A stretch of DNA of 64,000 nucleotides, from the NCBI RefSeq assembly GCF_002797915.1, contig NZ_PGTY01000001.1, forward strand, positions 992,001 through 1,056,000. Direction: 5' to 3'. Each line of letters starts with the position of its first letter. The first letter of the stretch is position 1. This DNA is from Yoonia maricola. Its GTDB lineage: Bacteria > Pseudomonadota > Alphaproteobacteria > Rhodobacterales > Rhodobacteraceae. A program made the position numbers and the translations under genes. This document shows, piece by piece, positions 16,933 through 26,155 of the stretch. Below the pieces are notes generated by a model that worked only from the letters and a program-made list of their open reading frames with translations, searched no databases and was not told the origin of the DNA.

Positions 16933-17566
16933 CCACCACGATCATATGTCCCCTTCTGGCCACCCGTATCGGCCCGACGATGACCACCCTTTGACCTATT
17001 GGCAACAAATGGAAATCGCCGTGCGCGAGTTGCTGATCGAAAAAGGCGTGACCACAGCGCAAGAGATCAGCGCGCAGATCGATGCGATGGATGCACGAAA
17101 CCCCGCGCAAGGGGCCGCCGTTGTGGCGCGCGCCTGGACAGATCCGGCATTTCGCGCCGATTTGCTGCAAGACGCCAGCGCAGCCACCCGCGAGATGGGC
17201 TTTGACATAGGCCCCATGCGTCTGATCGCATTGGAAAACACCGCTGATGAACATAACGTGGTCGTCTGCACCTTATGTTCCTGCTATCCGCGCAATCTGC
17301 TGGGCCTGCCGCCTGATTGGTACAAATCGCGTGCCTATCGGTCGCGCACCGTCAAGGAACCACGCAAGGTACTGGCCGAGTTCGGCGTCACCCTGCCCGA
17401 CACAACCACTGTACGCGTTCATGACAGTACCGCCGACATGCGTTATGTGGTAATCCCCGCACGGCCCGCAGGAACCGAAGGCTGGAGCGCCGATGCACTG
17501 GCCGCGCTCGTCACCCGCGACAGTATGATCGGCACCGGCCTGCCCAAATCACCGGATACTGCGTGA
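16922..17566 (+). CDS. Nitrile hydratase alpha / thiocyanate hydrolase gamma subunit, cobalt type
   Basis: A 214-residue catalytic subunit. The metal-binding motif is C116-T-L-C119-S-C121; Thr after the first Cys is typical of the cobalt-containing class, where two of the cysteines become sulfinic/sulfenic acids. Downstream SRTVKEPRKVLAEFG and VHDSTADMRYVVIPARP are family hallmarks. The N-terminus is rich in His and Asp (PHDHHDH). The reaction is hydration of a nitrile to an amide, or of thiocyanate to carbonyl sulfide and ammonia; the substrate cannot be assigned. No maturation or activator gene is visible nearby. Its stop codon overlaps the acyltransferase start (GTGA). Confidence 0.9.
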   Translation: MPHDHHDHMSPSGHPYRPDDDHPLTYWQQMEIAVRELLIEKGVTTAQEISAQIDAMDARNPAQGAAVVARAWTDPAFRADLLQDASAATREMGFDIGPMRLIALENTADEHNVVVCTLCSCYPRNLLGLPPDWYKSRAYRSRTVKEPRKVLAEFGVTLPDTTTVRVHDSTADMRYVVIPARPAGTEGWSADALAALVTRDSMIGTGLPKSPDTA

Positions 17567-18435
17567 GCGCGCAAAAGGTCCCTGACGGCACACGCGCCGA
17601 TTGGCTGGCCGACCGCGCCCTGCGCGGGCTGATCGCCACGTTGATGCGGCTGCCCTATGACACACGCGTCGCAATGATGGGCAGCGCGCTGCGCCGTGCC
17701 ATCGGCCCGCTAACCGGCTATCGCAAACGGGCCGAGGATAATCTGGCCCTCATTTATCCCGACATGGGTGTCATTGACCGGCGCCAGTTGGCAGAGAAAT
17801 GTTGCGAAAACTTCGGACGTACGATCATCGAAAACTATTCATGGGAAGAATTCGGCCAAAGGCTGTCAACGACCGAAGCGACCGGTGACGGGCTTTCGGC
17901 CCTTGCGCAGGCTGCCAAAACACAACGCCCCGTCATCTTTGTCACCGCTCATTTCGGCAACCACGAGGCTCCGCGCCATGTGCTAACCAGAATGGGCCAC
18001 ACAATCGGCGGGCTCTACCGCCCCATGCAGAACGCCTACTTCAATGATCACTATGCCAAGACCATGACATCATGGGGCGGCCCGGTTTTTGCCCAAGGGC
18101 GCCGGGGCACGATGGGCTTTGTCAGGCACCTGCGCAACGGCGGGTTCGGCACGCTGCTTTACGATGTCTCCGCCCCCGGTGCGCGGCTGCCCTTTCTGGG
18201 GCATCCGGCACGCACGTCACTGTCCGCCGCGGAGATCGCGCTGAAACTCGACGCGCTTGTCATCCCCTATTTCGGCATCAGACAGCCCGACGGGCTGTCG
18301 TTCGCGGTCAAGGTCGAGGCGCCGGTTAGACCTGCGTCACCAGAAGAGATGTTATTGGAAATGAATGCGCGGCTTGAGGCACATATCGCGCAACACCCGG
18401 AACAATGGTTCTGGGTGCATCGCCGCTGGAAGTAG
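17563..18435 (+). CDS. Lipid A acyltransferase-family protein (LpxL/HtrB-like)
   Basis: A 290-residue member of the lipid A biosynthesis acyltransferase family. The catalytic HX4E motif is H130-FGNH-E135, followed by GLYRPMQN and a C-terminal PEQWFWVHRRWK, the usual end of the family. These inner-membrane enzymes transfer an acyl chain from acyl-ACP to lipid A precursors or other lipids. An obvious membrane anchor is weak. The start is GTG 17563 inside the upstream stop codon, so it is translationally coupled to the nitrile hydratase alpha gene. The metabolic reason for this pairing is unknown. Confidence 0.88.
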   Translation: MSAQKVPDGTRADWLADRALRGLIATLMRLPYDTRVAMMGSALRRAIGPLTGYRKRAEDNLALIYPDMGVIDRRQLAEKCCENFGRTIIENYSWEEFGQRLSTTEATGDGLSALAQAAKTQRPVIFVTAHFGNHEAPRHVLTRMGHTIGGLYRPMQNAYFNDHYAKTMTSWGGPVFAQGRRGTMGFVRHLRNGGFGTLLYDVSAPGARLPFLGHPARTSLSAAEIALKLDALVIPYFGIRQPDGLSFAVKVEAPVRPASPEEMLLEMNARLEAHIAQHPEQWFWVHRRWK

Positions 18436-18441
18436 CTGGGT

Positions 18442-19134
18442 TCACTTCAGCTCTGCAGCACCAACAATGGGGCCATTCGTGGCGTGCTGCAAGATGACCA
18501 CAACCGGGCTATCACCCGGCGCGTCAGCCTCCAGCGCCAATGGCGCGCGCCCGTCCCAGCGCCCGATCACATCCCATGAGGTGACGATATTAGCATAGCT
18601 CAGCTCACGTCCCGCATTTTCACCGCGCCGGATCGAGACTGTTTCTTCCGGCGTATAGCGCACCAGTTGCACGACATAATCGCCACCATCACCCGGCACC
18701 GCTGTCACCAGCACCGACTCGCCACGCCGGGTCAAGCTGACATCAAATACGTTGCCCTCGCGGCTGCGCGCTTGCAATGCATCCATCACCTGCATGGGCC
18801 GCGATCCAATCACATGATCAACCCCACCAATCACCATCTGCGGGGTATAGACGGTCGGCGCATTCGCGGCGTTGGCATAGGCATGCTGACGTTCGGTGAA
18901 CTGGGGGTTGGCAAAGCTGTCTTTCCAGCCAATGTAGTCCCAATAGTCGACATGCAGCGCAAGCGCGATCACATCGTCGCGTTTGGCCAAATCATGCAAC
19001 ATTGCATCCGCAGGCGGGCAGGATGAACACCCTTGCGAGGTGTAAAGCTCAATCACGACGGGGCCGTCTTCTGCCATAGCCTGCGTTGCATTCAACACAC
19101 CGGCAAAAGACAATATCGCTAAAAGGGAACGCAT
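18442..19134 (-). CDS. DUF1223 thioredoxin-like periplasmic protein
   Basis: A 230-residue protein with a signal peptide (residues 1-21, ending AMA) and a DUF1223 thioredoxin-like fold. C36-S-S-C39 in YTSQGCSSCPPAD sits at the thioredoxin active-site position; YTPQMVIGG corresponds to the cis-proline loop. It is probably a periplasmic thiol-redox protein, but the substrate is not known for this family. It is convergent with the acyltransferase gene, six bases apart. Confidence 0.88.
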   Translation of the reverse strand: MRSLLAILSFAGVLNATQAMAEDGPVVIELYTSQGCSSCPPADAMLHDLAKRDDVIALALHVDYWDYIGWKDSFANPQFTERQHAYANAANAPTVYTPQMVIGGVDHVIGSRPMQVMDALQARSREGNVFDVSLTRRGESVLVTAVPGDGGDYVVQLVRYTPEETVSIRRGENAGRELSYANIVTSWDVIGRWDGRAPLALEADAPGDSPVVVILQHATNGPIVGAAELK

Positions 19135-19245
19135 GGCAGGCCTCGGGATTTATTATTCGCTCACTCGGTTTAATCAGCTATGACTGAAATAACCAATCAA
19201 TGAATTGCGAGTACAAAGTTAACTATGTTTCAGCGCCAAACGTCG

Positions 19246-19274
19246 TTGATCTTTATTGTGTGCAATAGTATACA
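19246..19274 (+). promoter_or_regulatory. Sigma-70 promoter of acnA
   Basis: TTGATC and TATACA hexamers are separated by exactly 17 bp and lie about 95 bp before the acnA ATG, in an otherwise gene-free 233-bp gap between divergent genes. The region just upstream is A/T rich. Confidence 0.55.
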
Positions 19275-19367
19275 ACGCGCGAAGGCGCCGCATTGCATGA
19301 CGAATCTACATGGTGCATCACCTATCACTATAGCCACGCTCGCGCATCAGCCACGAAAGGGAACGCC

Positions 19368-22058
19368 ATGACGATCACAGTCGGCAAAGATACCGCAAAC
19401 ACCCGTAAAACCCTGTCAGTCGGTGACCAGTCGGTCGCTTACTACTCTATTCCGGCGGCGGAAGCTGCGGGTTTGGGTGACTTTTCAAAGTTGCCAGCGG
19501 CCCTGAAGGTGGTTCTCGAAAACCTGCTGCGGTTCGAAGATGGCGGCTTTTCTGTCTCCGTGGACGACATCAAAGCCTTCTCTGCCTGGGCCGATCAGGG
19601 GGGCAAGAACCCCCGCGAAATCGCCTACCGCCCCGCCCGCGTGCTGATGCAGGATTTCACCGGCGTCCCTGCAGTGGTTGACCTTGCCGCCATGCGCGAC
19701 GGCATCGTGGCCTTGGGTGGCGACGCCCAGCAGATCAACCCGCTCAACCCTGTCGATCTGGTCATCGACCACTCGGTCATGATCGACGAATTCGGCAATC
19801 CCCGTGCATTCCAGATGAACGTGGACCGCGAATATGAGCGGAACATGGAACGCTACCAGTTCCTGAAATGGGGCCAAGGCGCGTTCAACAACTTCCGCGT
19901 GGTGCCACCGGGCACAGGCATCTGCCACCAGGTGAACCTCGAATACCTCGCCCAGACCGTCTGGACCGACAAAGACCAAAACGGCGAAGAAGTCGCCTAC
20001 CCTGACACGCTCGTCGGTACCGACAGCCACACAACCATGGTCAACGGCCTCGCCGTACTTGGCTGGGGCGTTGGCGGGATCGAGGCGGAAGCGGCCATGC
20101 TCGGCCAACCTGTGTCCATGCTGATCCCTGAAGTCGTGGGCTTTGAGCTGACGGGCAAAATGATGGAAGGCACCACGGGAACTGACCTTGTACTGAAAGT
20201 CGTCGAAATGCTGCGCGAACTCGGCGTTGTGGGCAAATTCGTTGAATTCTACGGTGCCGGGCTCGACGTCCTGCCACTGGCCGACCGTGCCACAATCGCC
20301 AACATGGCACCTGAATACGGCGCGACATGCGGCTTCTTCCCCATCGACAATGAAACCCTGCGCTACCTGCGTAACACAGGGCGTGACGAAGACCGCATCG
20401 CGTTGGTCGAAGCCTACGCCAAGGAAAACGGTTTCTGGCGTGGCGCGGATTACGCCCCCGTCTACACCAACACCCTGCACCTCGATATGGGCACCATCGT
20501 TCCTGCGATTTCGGGCCCCAAACGCCCGCAGGACTACGTGGCACTGACAAATGCCAAATCAGCTTTCACCAAGGAAATGGAAGAAACCTTCAAGCGCCCC
20601 ATGGGCAAAGAAGTGGCTGTCGCTGGCGAAGACTACACCATGGAAAGCGGCAAGGTCGTGATCGCCTCGATCACCTCCTGCACCAACACATCAAACCCCT
20701 ACGTGATGATCGGCGCGGGTCTTGTGGCACGTAAGGCCGCCGCACTTGGCTTGGACCGCAAGCCATGGGTAAAAACATCGCTCGCCCCCGGCTCGCAGGT
20801 TGTATCGGAATACCTTGAGGCCGCAGGCCTGCAAGATGACCTTGATAAGATTGGCTTCAACCTCGTGGGCTATGGCTGCACCACCTGCATCGGTAACTCT
20901 GGCCCGATCCAGAAAGAACTGTCTGACGCGATTGCCGAGGGCGATCTGGTAGCGACATCGGTCCTGTCGGGTAACCGGAACTTCGAAGGACGGATTTCAC
21001 CGGATGTACGCGCGAACTACCTCGCTTCGCCACCACTGGTCGTGGCCTACGCGCTGGCAGGTACGATGGACATTGACCTCTCAAGCGAACCGCTGGGTCA
21101 GGACCAGAACGGCAACGATGTATTCCTGAAAGACATCTGGCCCACCTCGGCCGAGATCAACGAACTCGTCGAAAAGACGGTGACCCGCGAAGCCTTCATC
21201 AGCAAATACGCTGACGTCTTCAAAGGCGACGAAAAGTGGCAAGCGGTCGAGACATCAACAGGCGAAACCTACGACTGGCCCGCCACGTCAACCTACGTTC
21301 AGAACCCGCCCTACTTCCAAGGCATGTCCAAAGACGCAGGTGAGATCAACGATGTGGTTGACGCCAAAGTCCTCGCCGTCCTCGGCGACATGGTCACAAC
21401 CGACCACATCAGCCCTGCCGGGTCTTTCAAAGACACCACCCCCGCGGGTCAATACCTGCTGGAACGTCAGGTGCCTGTCCGCGAATTCAACTCCTACGGC
21501 TCACGCCGCGGCAACCATGAAGTCATGATGCGCGGCACATTCGCCAACATCCGCATCAAGAACGAGATGCTGGATGGGGTCGAAGGTGGCTACACCAAAG
21601 GTCCGGATGGCGCACAGACGTCGATCTTCGACGCAGCCATGGCGCATCAGGCCGAAGGCACCCCGCTGGTCGTCTTTGCTGGCGAACAATACGGGGCTGG
21701 TTCCTCGCGCGACTGGGCGGCGAAAGGCACAGCGCTTTTAGGCGTAAAGGCTGTTATTGCTGAAAACTTCGAACGCATCCACCGCTCCAACCTTGTCGGC
21801 ATGGGCGTTGTACCTTTCGAATTCACCGGCGGCGATAACCGCAACTCACTCGGCCTGACTGGTGAGGAAACGGTGACCATTGAAGGGTTGTCAGAGGTCA
21901 AACCGCTGCAAGAGCTGACAGCAAAGATCACGATGGGCGATGGCACATTGAAAAAGATCACCGTGAAATGCCGCATCGATACAGCCGTTGAGATCGACTA
22001 CATCAAAAGCGGCGGCGTGCTGCACTATGTGCTGCAGAACTTGGCGAAAGCTGCTTGA
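19368..22058 (+). CDS. acnA: Aconitate hydratase A
   Basis: An 896-residue aconitase of the AcnA/IRP1 type that interconverts citrate and isocitrate in the TCA cycle through a [4Fe-4S] cluster. Cluster cysteines are visible in [10 protein letters not shown] and in [13 protein letters not shown]. The C-terminal swivel domain holds the substrate-binding [19 protein letters not shown] and [19 protein letters not shown] 19368 with an upstream GAAAGGGA is the right start; the reading frame is open further up but lacks homology. The adjacent minus-strand ccm genes are separated by a 40-bp palindrome. Confidence 0.98.
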   Translation: MTITVGKDTANTRKTLSVGDQSVAYYSIPAAEAAGLGDFSKLPAALKVVLENLLRFEDGGFSVSVDDIKAFSAWADQGGKNPREIAYRPARVLMQDFTGVPAVVDLAAMRDGIVALGGDAQQINPLNPVDLVIDHSVMIDEFGNPRAFQMNVDREYERNMERYQFLKWGQGAFNNFRVVPPGTGICHQVNLEYLAQTVWTDKDQNGEEVAYPDTLVGTDSHTTMVNGLAVLGWGVGGIEAEAAMLGQPVSMLIPEVVGFELTGKMMEGTTGTDLVLKVVEMLRELGVVGKFVEFYGAGLDVLPLADRATIANMAPEYGATCGFFPIDNETLRYLRNTGRDEDRIALVEAYAKENGFWRGADYAPVYTNTLHLDMGTIVPAISGPKRPQDYVALTNAKSAFTKEMEETFKRPMGKEVAVAGEDYTMESGKVVIASITSCTNTSNPYVMIGAGLVARKAAALGLDRKPWVKTSLAPGSQVVSEYLEAAGLQDDLDKIGFNLVGYGCTTCIGNSGPIQKELSDAIAEGDLVATSVLSGNRNFEGRISPDVRANYLASPPLVVAYALAGTMDIDLSSEPLGQDQNGNDVFLKDIWPTSAEINELVEKTVTREAFISKYADVFKGDEKWQAVETSTGETYDWPATSTYVQNPPYFQGMSKDAGEINDVVDAKVLAVLGDMVTTDHISPAGSFKDTTPAGQYLLERQVPVREFNSYGSRRGNHEVMMRGTFANIRIKNEMLDGVEGGYTKGPDGAQTSIFDAAMAHQAEGTPLVVFAGEQYGAGSSRDWAAKGTALLGVKAVIAENFERIHRSNLVGMGVVPFEFTGGDNRNSLGLTGEETVTIEGLSEVKPLQELTAKITMGDGTLKKITVKCRIDTAVEIDYIKSGGVLHYVLQNLAKAA

Positions 22059-22062
22059 TTTC

Positions 22063-22102
22063 GTGGGTTTCACCCACCCTACGTAGGGTGGGTGAAACCC
22101 AC
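22063..22102. repeat. 40-bp perfect palindrome (REP-like or terminator)
   Basis: A perfect 20+20 bp inverted repeat centred on CCTACGTAGG, starting GTGGGTTTCACCC, lies 5 bp after the acnA stop and 11 bp before the end of ccmG. It lacks a T run on either side. As a hairpin it may stop or protect both convergent transcripts. Its GTAGGGTGGG core resembles dispersed intergenic repeats of proteobacteria. Confidence 0.9.
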
Positions 22103-22113
22103 ACCCATGACGG

Positions 22114-22650
22114 TTACTCCACCGCCTTTACCAGTTCCGGCAAAAACCGCTGCTCATAATCCGACCCTACCAACGGCCCGACGAACCGGTACAGCACCGT
22201 CCCGTCTCCATCCACGATAAACGTCTCTGGCGGTGCCGTCACACCCCAGTCAATCGCGGTCCGGCCCCGCAAATCAAAAGCGGTGGCAAAGAACGGGTCG
22301 TCATAGTTCTCCAGATATTCAGACGCCATCGACTGCTGATCGCGAAAGTTGATGCCCGCAACGCGATATCCCTGCGCCTCCAGGTCCAGCAGATTCGGAT
22401 GCTCCGCCCGGCATGGCGGGCACCAGCTGGCCCAGAAATTCACCAATGTGATGTCACCTGCGCGCAGGTCGTCCGCCGTCAGCTGTACGGTTCCCTGTAC
22501 CGCCTCGGCCGGGATGGGGGGGGCTTGATTGCCCACGAATGTCGAAGGCAACTCATCGGGGTTATCCCGCAAAATCCCTGCCAGAGCGAGCCCGGCAAAA
22601 GCTGCGAAAATCACCGGCGGCATGATCATCAGGGGTGAGACTTTAGCCAT
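22114..22650 (-). CDS. ccmG: Cytochrome c maturation thiol:disulfide protein CcmG/DsbE
   Basis: A 178-residue thioredoxin-like protein anchored by an N-terminal hydrophobic segment (residues 6-26) with its domain in the periplasm. The active site is W-C77-P-P-C80 in NFWASWCPPC, followed by the family insert region and TAPPETFIVDGDG (cis-Pro). CcmG keeps the haem-binding cysteines of apocytochrome c (or CcmH) reduced. ATG 22650 overlaps the ccmD stop by eight bases. It is the last gene of the long sec-ccm run; ccmF, ccmH and ccmE are not here. Confidence 0.96.
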   Translation of the reverse strand: MAKVSPLMIMPPVIFAAFAGLALAGILRDNPDELPSTFVGNQAPPIPAEAVQGTVQLTADDLRAGDITLVNFWASWCPPCRAEHPNLLDLEAQGYRVAGINFRDQQSMASEYLENYDDPFFATAFDLRGRTAIDWGVTAPPETFIVDGDGTVLYRFVGPLVGSDYEQRFLPELVKAVE

Positions 22651-22786
22651 TCTTCTCAACCTTCTCCAAGGACGCGCGGACCTTCGCATAGCGGCGCCAA
22701 CTCAGCCAAATCAGCACACCGATCAGCAGGATACTGACCGCATAGGCCGACAGAACCTCAATCGCGTAGTCACCCAAATCAGGCAC
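22643..22786 (-). CDS. ccmD: Haem exporter protein CcmD
   Basis: A 47-residue single-span membrane protein read as MPDLGDYAIEVLSAYA, a hydrophobic helix, then basic RRYAKVRASLEKVEK. This is the standard CcmD layout. CcmD stabilises and releases holo-CcmE from the CcmABC complex. The start is GTG 22784-22786 inside the end of ccmC (8-base overlap) and its stop lies inside the ccmG start, so the three are tightly coupled. Confidence 0.9.
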   Translation of the reverse strand: MPDLGDYAIEVLSAYAVSILLIGVLIWLSWRRYAKVRASLEKVEKNG

Positions 22787-23507
22787 GGCGCGCCCTCGCT
22801 TCCAAGGCGCGGATACGGCGCGCGCGGATTTCGGTACGAGTGCGCATCAGTACCAATGCAACAAACAGCAACACAAAGCCCGCGATACAGACCAACAGTG
22901 GGAACCAGAACACGTCCGAGATATTCTCTTCTTTGTCCAGCGACAACGATGCTCCTTGGTGCAGCCCCTGATTCCAAAACAACACGGCATAGCGCGACAG
23001 GATCGCAAAAACCGATCCGACCATGCAAAGAACTGACGTCAAATCAGCGGCGGTGTCAGGGTCTTCAATCGCCTCCCACAGGGCGATGTAGCCAAGATAG
23101 AACAAAAACAGGATCAGGAAGGACGTCAGCCGCGGGTCCCATGCCCAATATGTTCCCCACATCGGCTGGCCCCAGATACCGCCAGTAAAGAGCGCAATCA
23201 ACGTGAACACGACGCCCACAGGGGCCGCAGCCCTTGCGGCAAGTGCCGACACATGGTGCCTGCGCACGACCCAGATCAACGAGGCGACCAGCATCATGAT
23301 CCATGCGTTGATCGCCATCAGTGCGGATGGCACATGCAGGTAGATGATCTTGACGGTCGATCCCTGGCGGAAGTCATCGGGTGTAAAGAAAAACCCCCAA
23401 ACGAGCCCCACCACAAGACAGACCCCGGCCGACGCAAACATCCATGGCAGGACCGGTCTGGTCCAGCCCATAAAAAGCTTTGGATTGGCATATTCCCACA
23501 TCGACAT
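22779..23507 (-). CDS. ccmC: Haem exporter protein CcmC
   Basis: A 242-residue inner-membrane protein with six predicted helices. The tryptophan-rich haem-handling loop is visible as WGTYWAWDPRLTS, with conserved His in IYLHVPSA and in the later periplasmic loop (QGLHQGAS). CcmC attaches haem to CcmE. The start MSMWEYANPKLF at ATG 23507 is usual; a second ATG two codons later is possible. Confidence 0.96.
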   Translation of the reverse strand: MSMWEYANPKLFMGWTRPVLPWMFASAGVCLVVGLVWGFFFTPDDFRQGSTVKIIYLHVPSALMAINAWIMMLVASLIWVVRRHHVSALAARAAAPVGVVFTLIALFTGGIWGQPMWGTYWAWDPRLTSFLILFLFYLGYIALWEAIEDPDTAADLTSVLCMVGSVFAILSRYAVLFWNQGLHQGASLSLDKEENISDVFWFPLLVCIAGFVLLFVALVLMRTRTEIRARRIRALEARARRA

Positions 23508-23549
23508 CGGCTTTATCTATCCTTCCTTATAGCAGCCCTCAATCCCTGA

Positions 23550-24206
23550 TCACCGCAGATTGATCCGTAACACAGCTGCAGTGGCAAAGGGCAACAAAGC
23601 GAATGACCCTGCGGTGATCCCGGCCATCAACATCAGCGCGCCAGTCGGATCCAGCCCTTCAGCGCCGCGGCGCACGGCCTCTGCCCCAAAAATGAGCGTA
23701 GGGACATAGAGCGGCAAAACCAGCAGTGATAGCAACAACCCACCACGCCGCAAGCCCACGGTGAGTGCCGCGCCAAAGGTGCCGATCATCGACAATGCCG
23801 GCGTGCCGATCATTAGCGAAACCAACAAATACGCGTAGGCCTCGGGCGCAAGGCTAAGCAAGAATCCCAGCGCAGGCGCTGCCAGTGTGAGCGGCAATCC
23901 AGTCGTAATCCAATGCGCCAGCGCCTTGACCATCGCCGCCCCTTCCAAAGGTAACGGCGAAGTAGCCAGCAATGCCAACGACCCATCCTCGTAGTCGAGT
24001 GCAAAAATCCGATCTAGCGACAAAAGCGCTGCCAAAAGCGAAGCGACCCAAAGTATCCCCGGCGCAATCCGCGACAACAGTTCTGTTTCTGGCCCCACCC
24101 CAAAAGGGACCAGCACGACAACGATCAGAAAGAATGCCAGCCCCAGTCCAAAGCCACCCCCTGCCCTGATCGCCAACCGCAGGTCACGCAGGAGCAGCGC
24201 AATCAC
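23550..24206 (-). CDS. ccmB: Haem exporter protein CcmB
   Basis: A 218-residue membrane protein with six hydrophobic segments, beginning [17 protein letters not shown] and containing the CcmB-specific [23 protein letters not shown] and [18 protein letters not shown]. It is the permease partner of CcmA. The start is GTG 24204-24206, overlapping the ccmA stop (GTGA), a sign of coupling. A 42-bp gap separates it from ccmC. Confidence 0.95.
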   Translation of the reverse strand: MIALLLRDLRLAIRAGGGFGLGLAFFLIVVVLVPFGVGPETELLSRIAPGILWVASLLAALLSLDRIFALDYEDGSLALLATSPLPLEGAAMVKALAHWITTGLPLTLAAPALGFLLSLAPEAYAYLLVSLMIGTPALSMIGTFGAALTVGLRRGGLLLSLLVLPLYVPTLIFGAEAVRRGAEGLDPTGALMLMAGITAGSFALLPFATAAVLRINLR

Positions 24207-24817
24207 AAGAACGCCTCATCCGACCCGCCGCCTGCATCATCCGCAGCTTTGAACGGGGTCAGGTCCAGTTCGGGTGCATCCAGTCCCAAATCAATATGGG
24301 TCGCAATGACGGCAATACCGCCGGCCGCCAGATGCGCGTTTTGCAACCAGTCGGCAAATAGCTTCACCGAGAAGCCATCCAGCGACACCGTTGGTTCATC
24401 CAAAAACAAAACCTTGCGCCCGATCACCCCCAACCGTGCCAACCCAAGGCGGCGCTTTTGCCCTGCAGAGAGCGTCCCGCCCAAGCGGTCCCGCAGGTCA
24501 GCCAGATCAAAGGTTTCAAAGATACCATCAGGCAAAGGCGCGCCATGTACGTCAGCCCAAAAGCTGAGGTTCTCGGTCACGGTCAGTGCGGTCTTGATCC
24601 CGTCGGCGTGGCTGGCATATGCGCCTTCGTCCTCGGGGAATGTCACTTCCCCCCCGATAGCAGGCTGCAAACCGGCCAAGGTGCGCAACAGCGTTGTTTT
24701 CCCAATGCCATTCGGCCCGCGCAAGATCAGCGTCCGGCCTGCCTCAACTGCAAAGCTGACATCGGCCAGCACCGGCACACCGCCGCGCGCGCAGGTCAGG
24801 TTTTGAACGGTCAGCAT
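24203..24817 (-). CDS. ccmA: Haem exporter ATP-binding protein CcmA
   Basis: A 204-residue ABC ATPase. Walker A is GPNGIGKTT (34-42), the signature is [14 protein letters not shown], and Walker B is [12 protein letters not shown]. With CcmB and CcmC it uses ATP to release haem-loaded CcmE. It starts at the final base of the upstream Mth938-like stop (TAATG). Confidence 0.96.
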   Translation of the reverse strand: MLTVQNLTCARGGVPVLADVSFAVEAGRTLILRGPNGIGKTTLLRTLAGLQPAIGGEVTFPEDEGAYASHADGIKTALTVTENLSFWADVHGAPLPDGIFETFDLADLRDRLGGTLSAGQKRRLGLARLGVIGRKVLFLDEPTVSLDGFSVKLFADWLQNAHLAAGGIAVIATHIDLGLDAPELDLTPFKAADDAGGGSDEAFL

Positions 24818-25170
24818 TAGACAGGCAGCAGGGCAACTGCCACGCGCCGCCCCTCTGACAAAAGCACGTTGTACGTGCGGCAGGCAGCGGGTGACGCCAT
24901 CGCCTCCACGCCGATACCTGCGTCTTCCAGCGTCATGCGGAAATCTTTGGGCGGGTGTGCGATCTCTGCCCCGGTCCCGACAAACAGCACATCAATATCA
25001 GCAACATGTTCCAACACGGCAGCGGTATCCTCGAACCCGCCCCAATTGCTCACACCAGTTGGCAATACCAGCAAGGCACCATCGTATTTCTTACCACCGA
25101 CCCGGAAGAACCCCGGACCATAGCCATCAATAGGCACCGCATCGTTATAGCTGATCTCGTTCAGGCGCAT
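24817..25170 (-). CDS. Mth938-like domain protein (NDUFAF3-related)
   Basis: A 117-residue Mth938/DUF498 protein with the family pattern [21 protein letters not shown] and [14 protein letters not shown]. The mitochondrial relative NDUFAF3 helps assemble complex I; bacterial function is unsettled. It lies between secF and ccmA, an arrangement common in alphaproteobacteria. ATG 25170 follows a GGGGG-rich ribosome site; the stop overlaps the ccmA ATG by one base. Confidence 0.9.
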   Translation of the reverse strand: MRLNEISYNDAVPIDGYGPGFFRVGGKKYDGALLVLPTGVSNWGGFEDTAAVLEHVADIDVLFVGTGAEIAHPPKDFRMTLEDAGIGVEAMASPAACRTYNVLLSEGRRVAVALLPV

Positions 25171-25184
25171 GGGTTCCCCCCCGC

Positions 25185-26153
25185 TTAGGTGTCGATATGA
25201 CCGTATTTGGTGCCAGCGCTTGGGTCTTTCTTCGACCAATCGCGCTTGACGCCCAGCACCAACAGAATAGCAGAAGCCACGAAGATCGATGAATAGGTCC
25301 CGATCAAAACGCCCCACATCATCGCAAAGACAAAGCCGCGGATCACGTCGCCACCCAGAATGAACAGCGCCAGCAACGCCAGCATCGTGGTGACCGAGGT
25401 CATCAAGGTCCGGCTGAGCGTTTCATTGATCGAGATATTCAGAACCTCTTTGAGGTCCTTTTTCTTGTACTTGCGCAGGTTTTCCCGCACGCGGTCGAAC
25501 ACAATCACGGTGTCGTTGATCGAATAACCCACAATGGTAAGCAAGGCCGCGATAATCGCTAAATCAAACTTGATTTGGAGTTCCGAGAATATCCCGATCG
25601 TCAGGATCACATCGTGACTAAGCGCCAGCACAGCACCAACAGCAAACTGCCATTCAAAGCGTAGCCAGATATAAAGCAGGATCGCCACAACAGCCAAAGC
25701 CACCGCGATAATCGCTGTCTGGATCAGCTCGCCCGAAACCTTAGGGCCAACGGATTCGACAGATGGGAAGGTCATGTCAGGGTCGATTGTCTGCAACGCG
25801 CTCTGGATCGCTTCGATGGTCTGGGTCGCGATACGCTCATCACCCTCTTGGGCCTGCACACGTACCAATGCAACATGCTGATCCTCGTCAAACAGCGGAT
25901 CATCGACCTCTGCTATAGAGACATCACCCAGATTCAATCCTTCAAGCACTGTGCGATATTCCGCAACATCAACTGGCACAGAGCTATCCGTCCGGATGCT
26001 CGTCCCACCCTGAAAATCGATACCATAGTTCAGCCCTTGGATCAGGAACGACGCAAAGGCGATGACCATGGCAACCATCGAAATCCCCAGCCAAATCCGT
26101 GCCTTGCTGAAGAAATCAATCGACGTATTTTCGCGAACCAGTCTCAGACGCAT
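25185..26153 (-). CDS. secF: Protein translocase subunit SecF
   Basis: A 322-residue inner-membrane protein with six helices and one large periplasmic domain. Visible family motifs are GIDFQGGTSIR near the first helix, VGPKVSGELI before the second, and VGYSINDTVIVFDRVREN in the fourth/fifth region. SecF with SecD uses the proton gradient to help preproteins leave the SecYEG channel on the periplasmic side. Two bases follow the secD stop before its ATG. Confidence 0.97.
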   Translation of the reverse strand: MRLRLVRENTSIDFFSKARIWLGISMVAMVIAFASFLIQGLNYGIDFQGGTSIRTDSSVPVDVAEYRTVLEGLNLGDVSIAEVDDPLFDEDQHVALVRVQAQEGDERIATQTIEAIQSALQTIDPDMTFPSVESVGPKVSGELIQTAIIAVALAVVAILLYIWLRFEWQFAVGAVLALSHDVILTIGIFSELQIKFDLAIIAALLTIVGYSINDTVIVFDRVRENLRKYKKKDLKEVLNISINETLSRTLMTSVTTMLALLALFILGGDVIRGFVFAMMWGVLIGTYSSIFVASAILLVLGVKRDWSKKDPSAGTKYGHIDT

Positions 26154-26155
26154 GA

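Noticed and set aside
19485-20480. 331-codon frame antisense to acnA
   Set aside because: Shadow of aconitase; His/Asp/Val-rich composition typical of reverse frames and no start signal.
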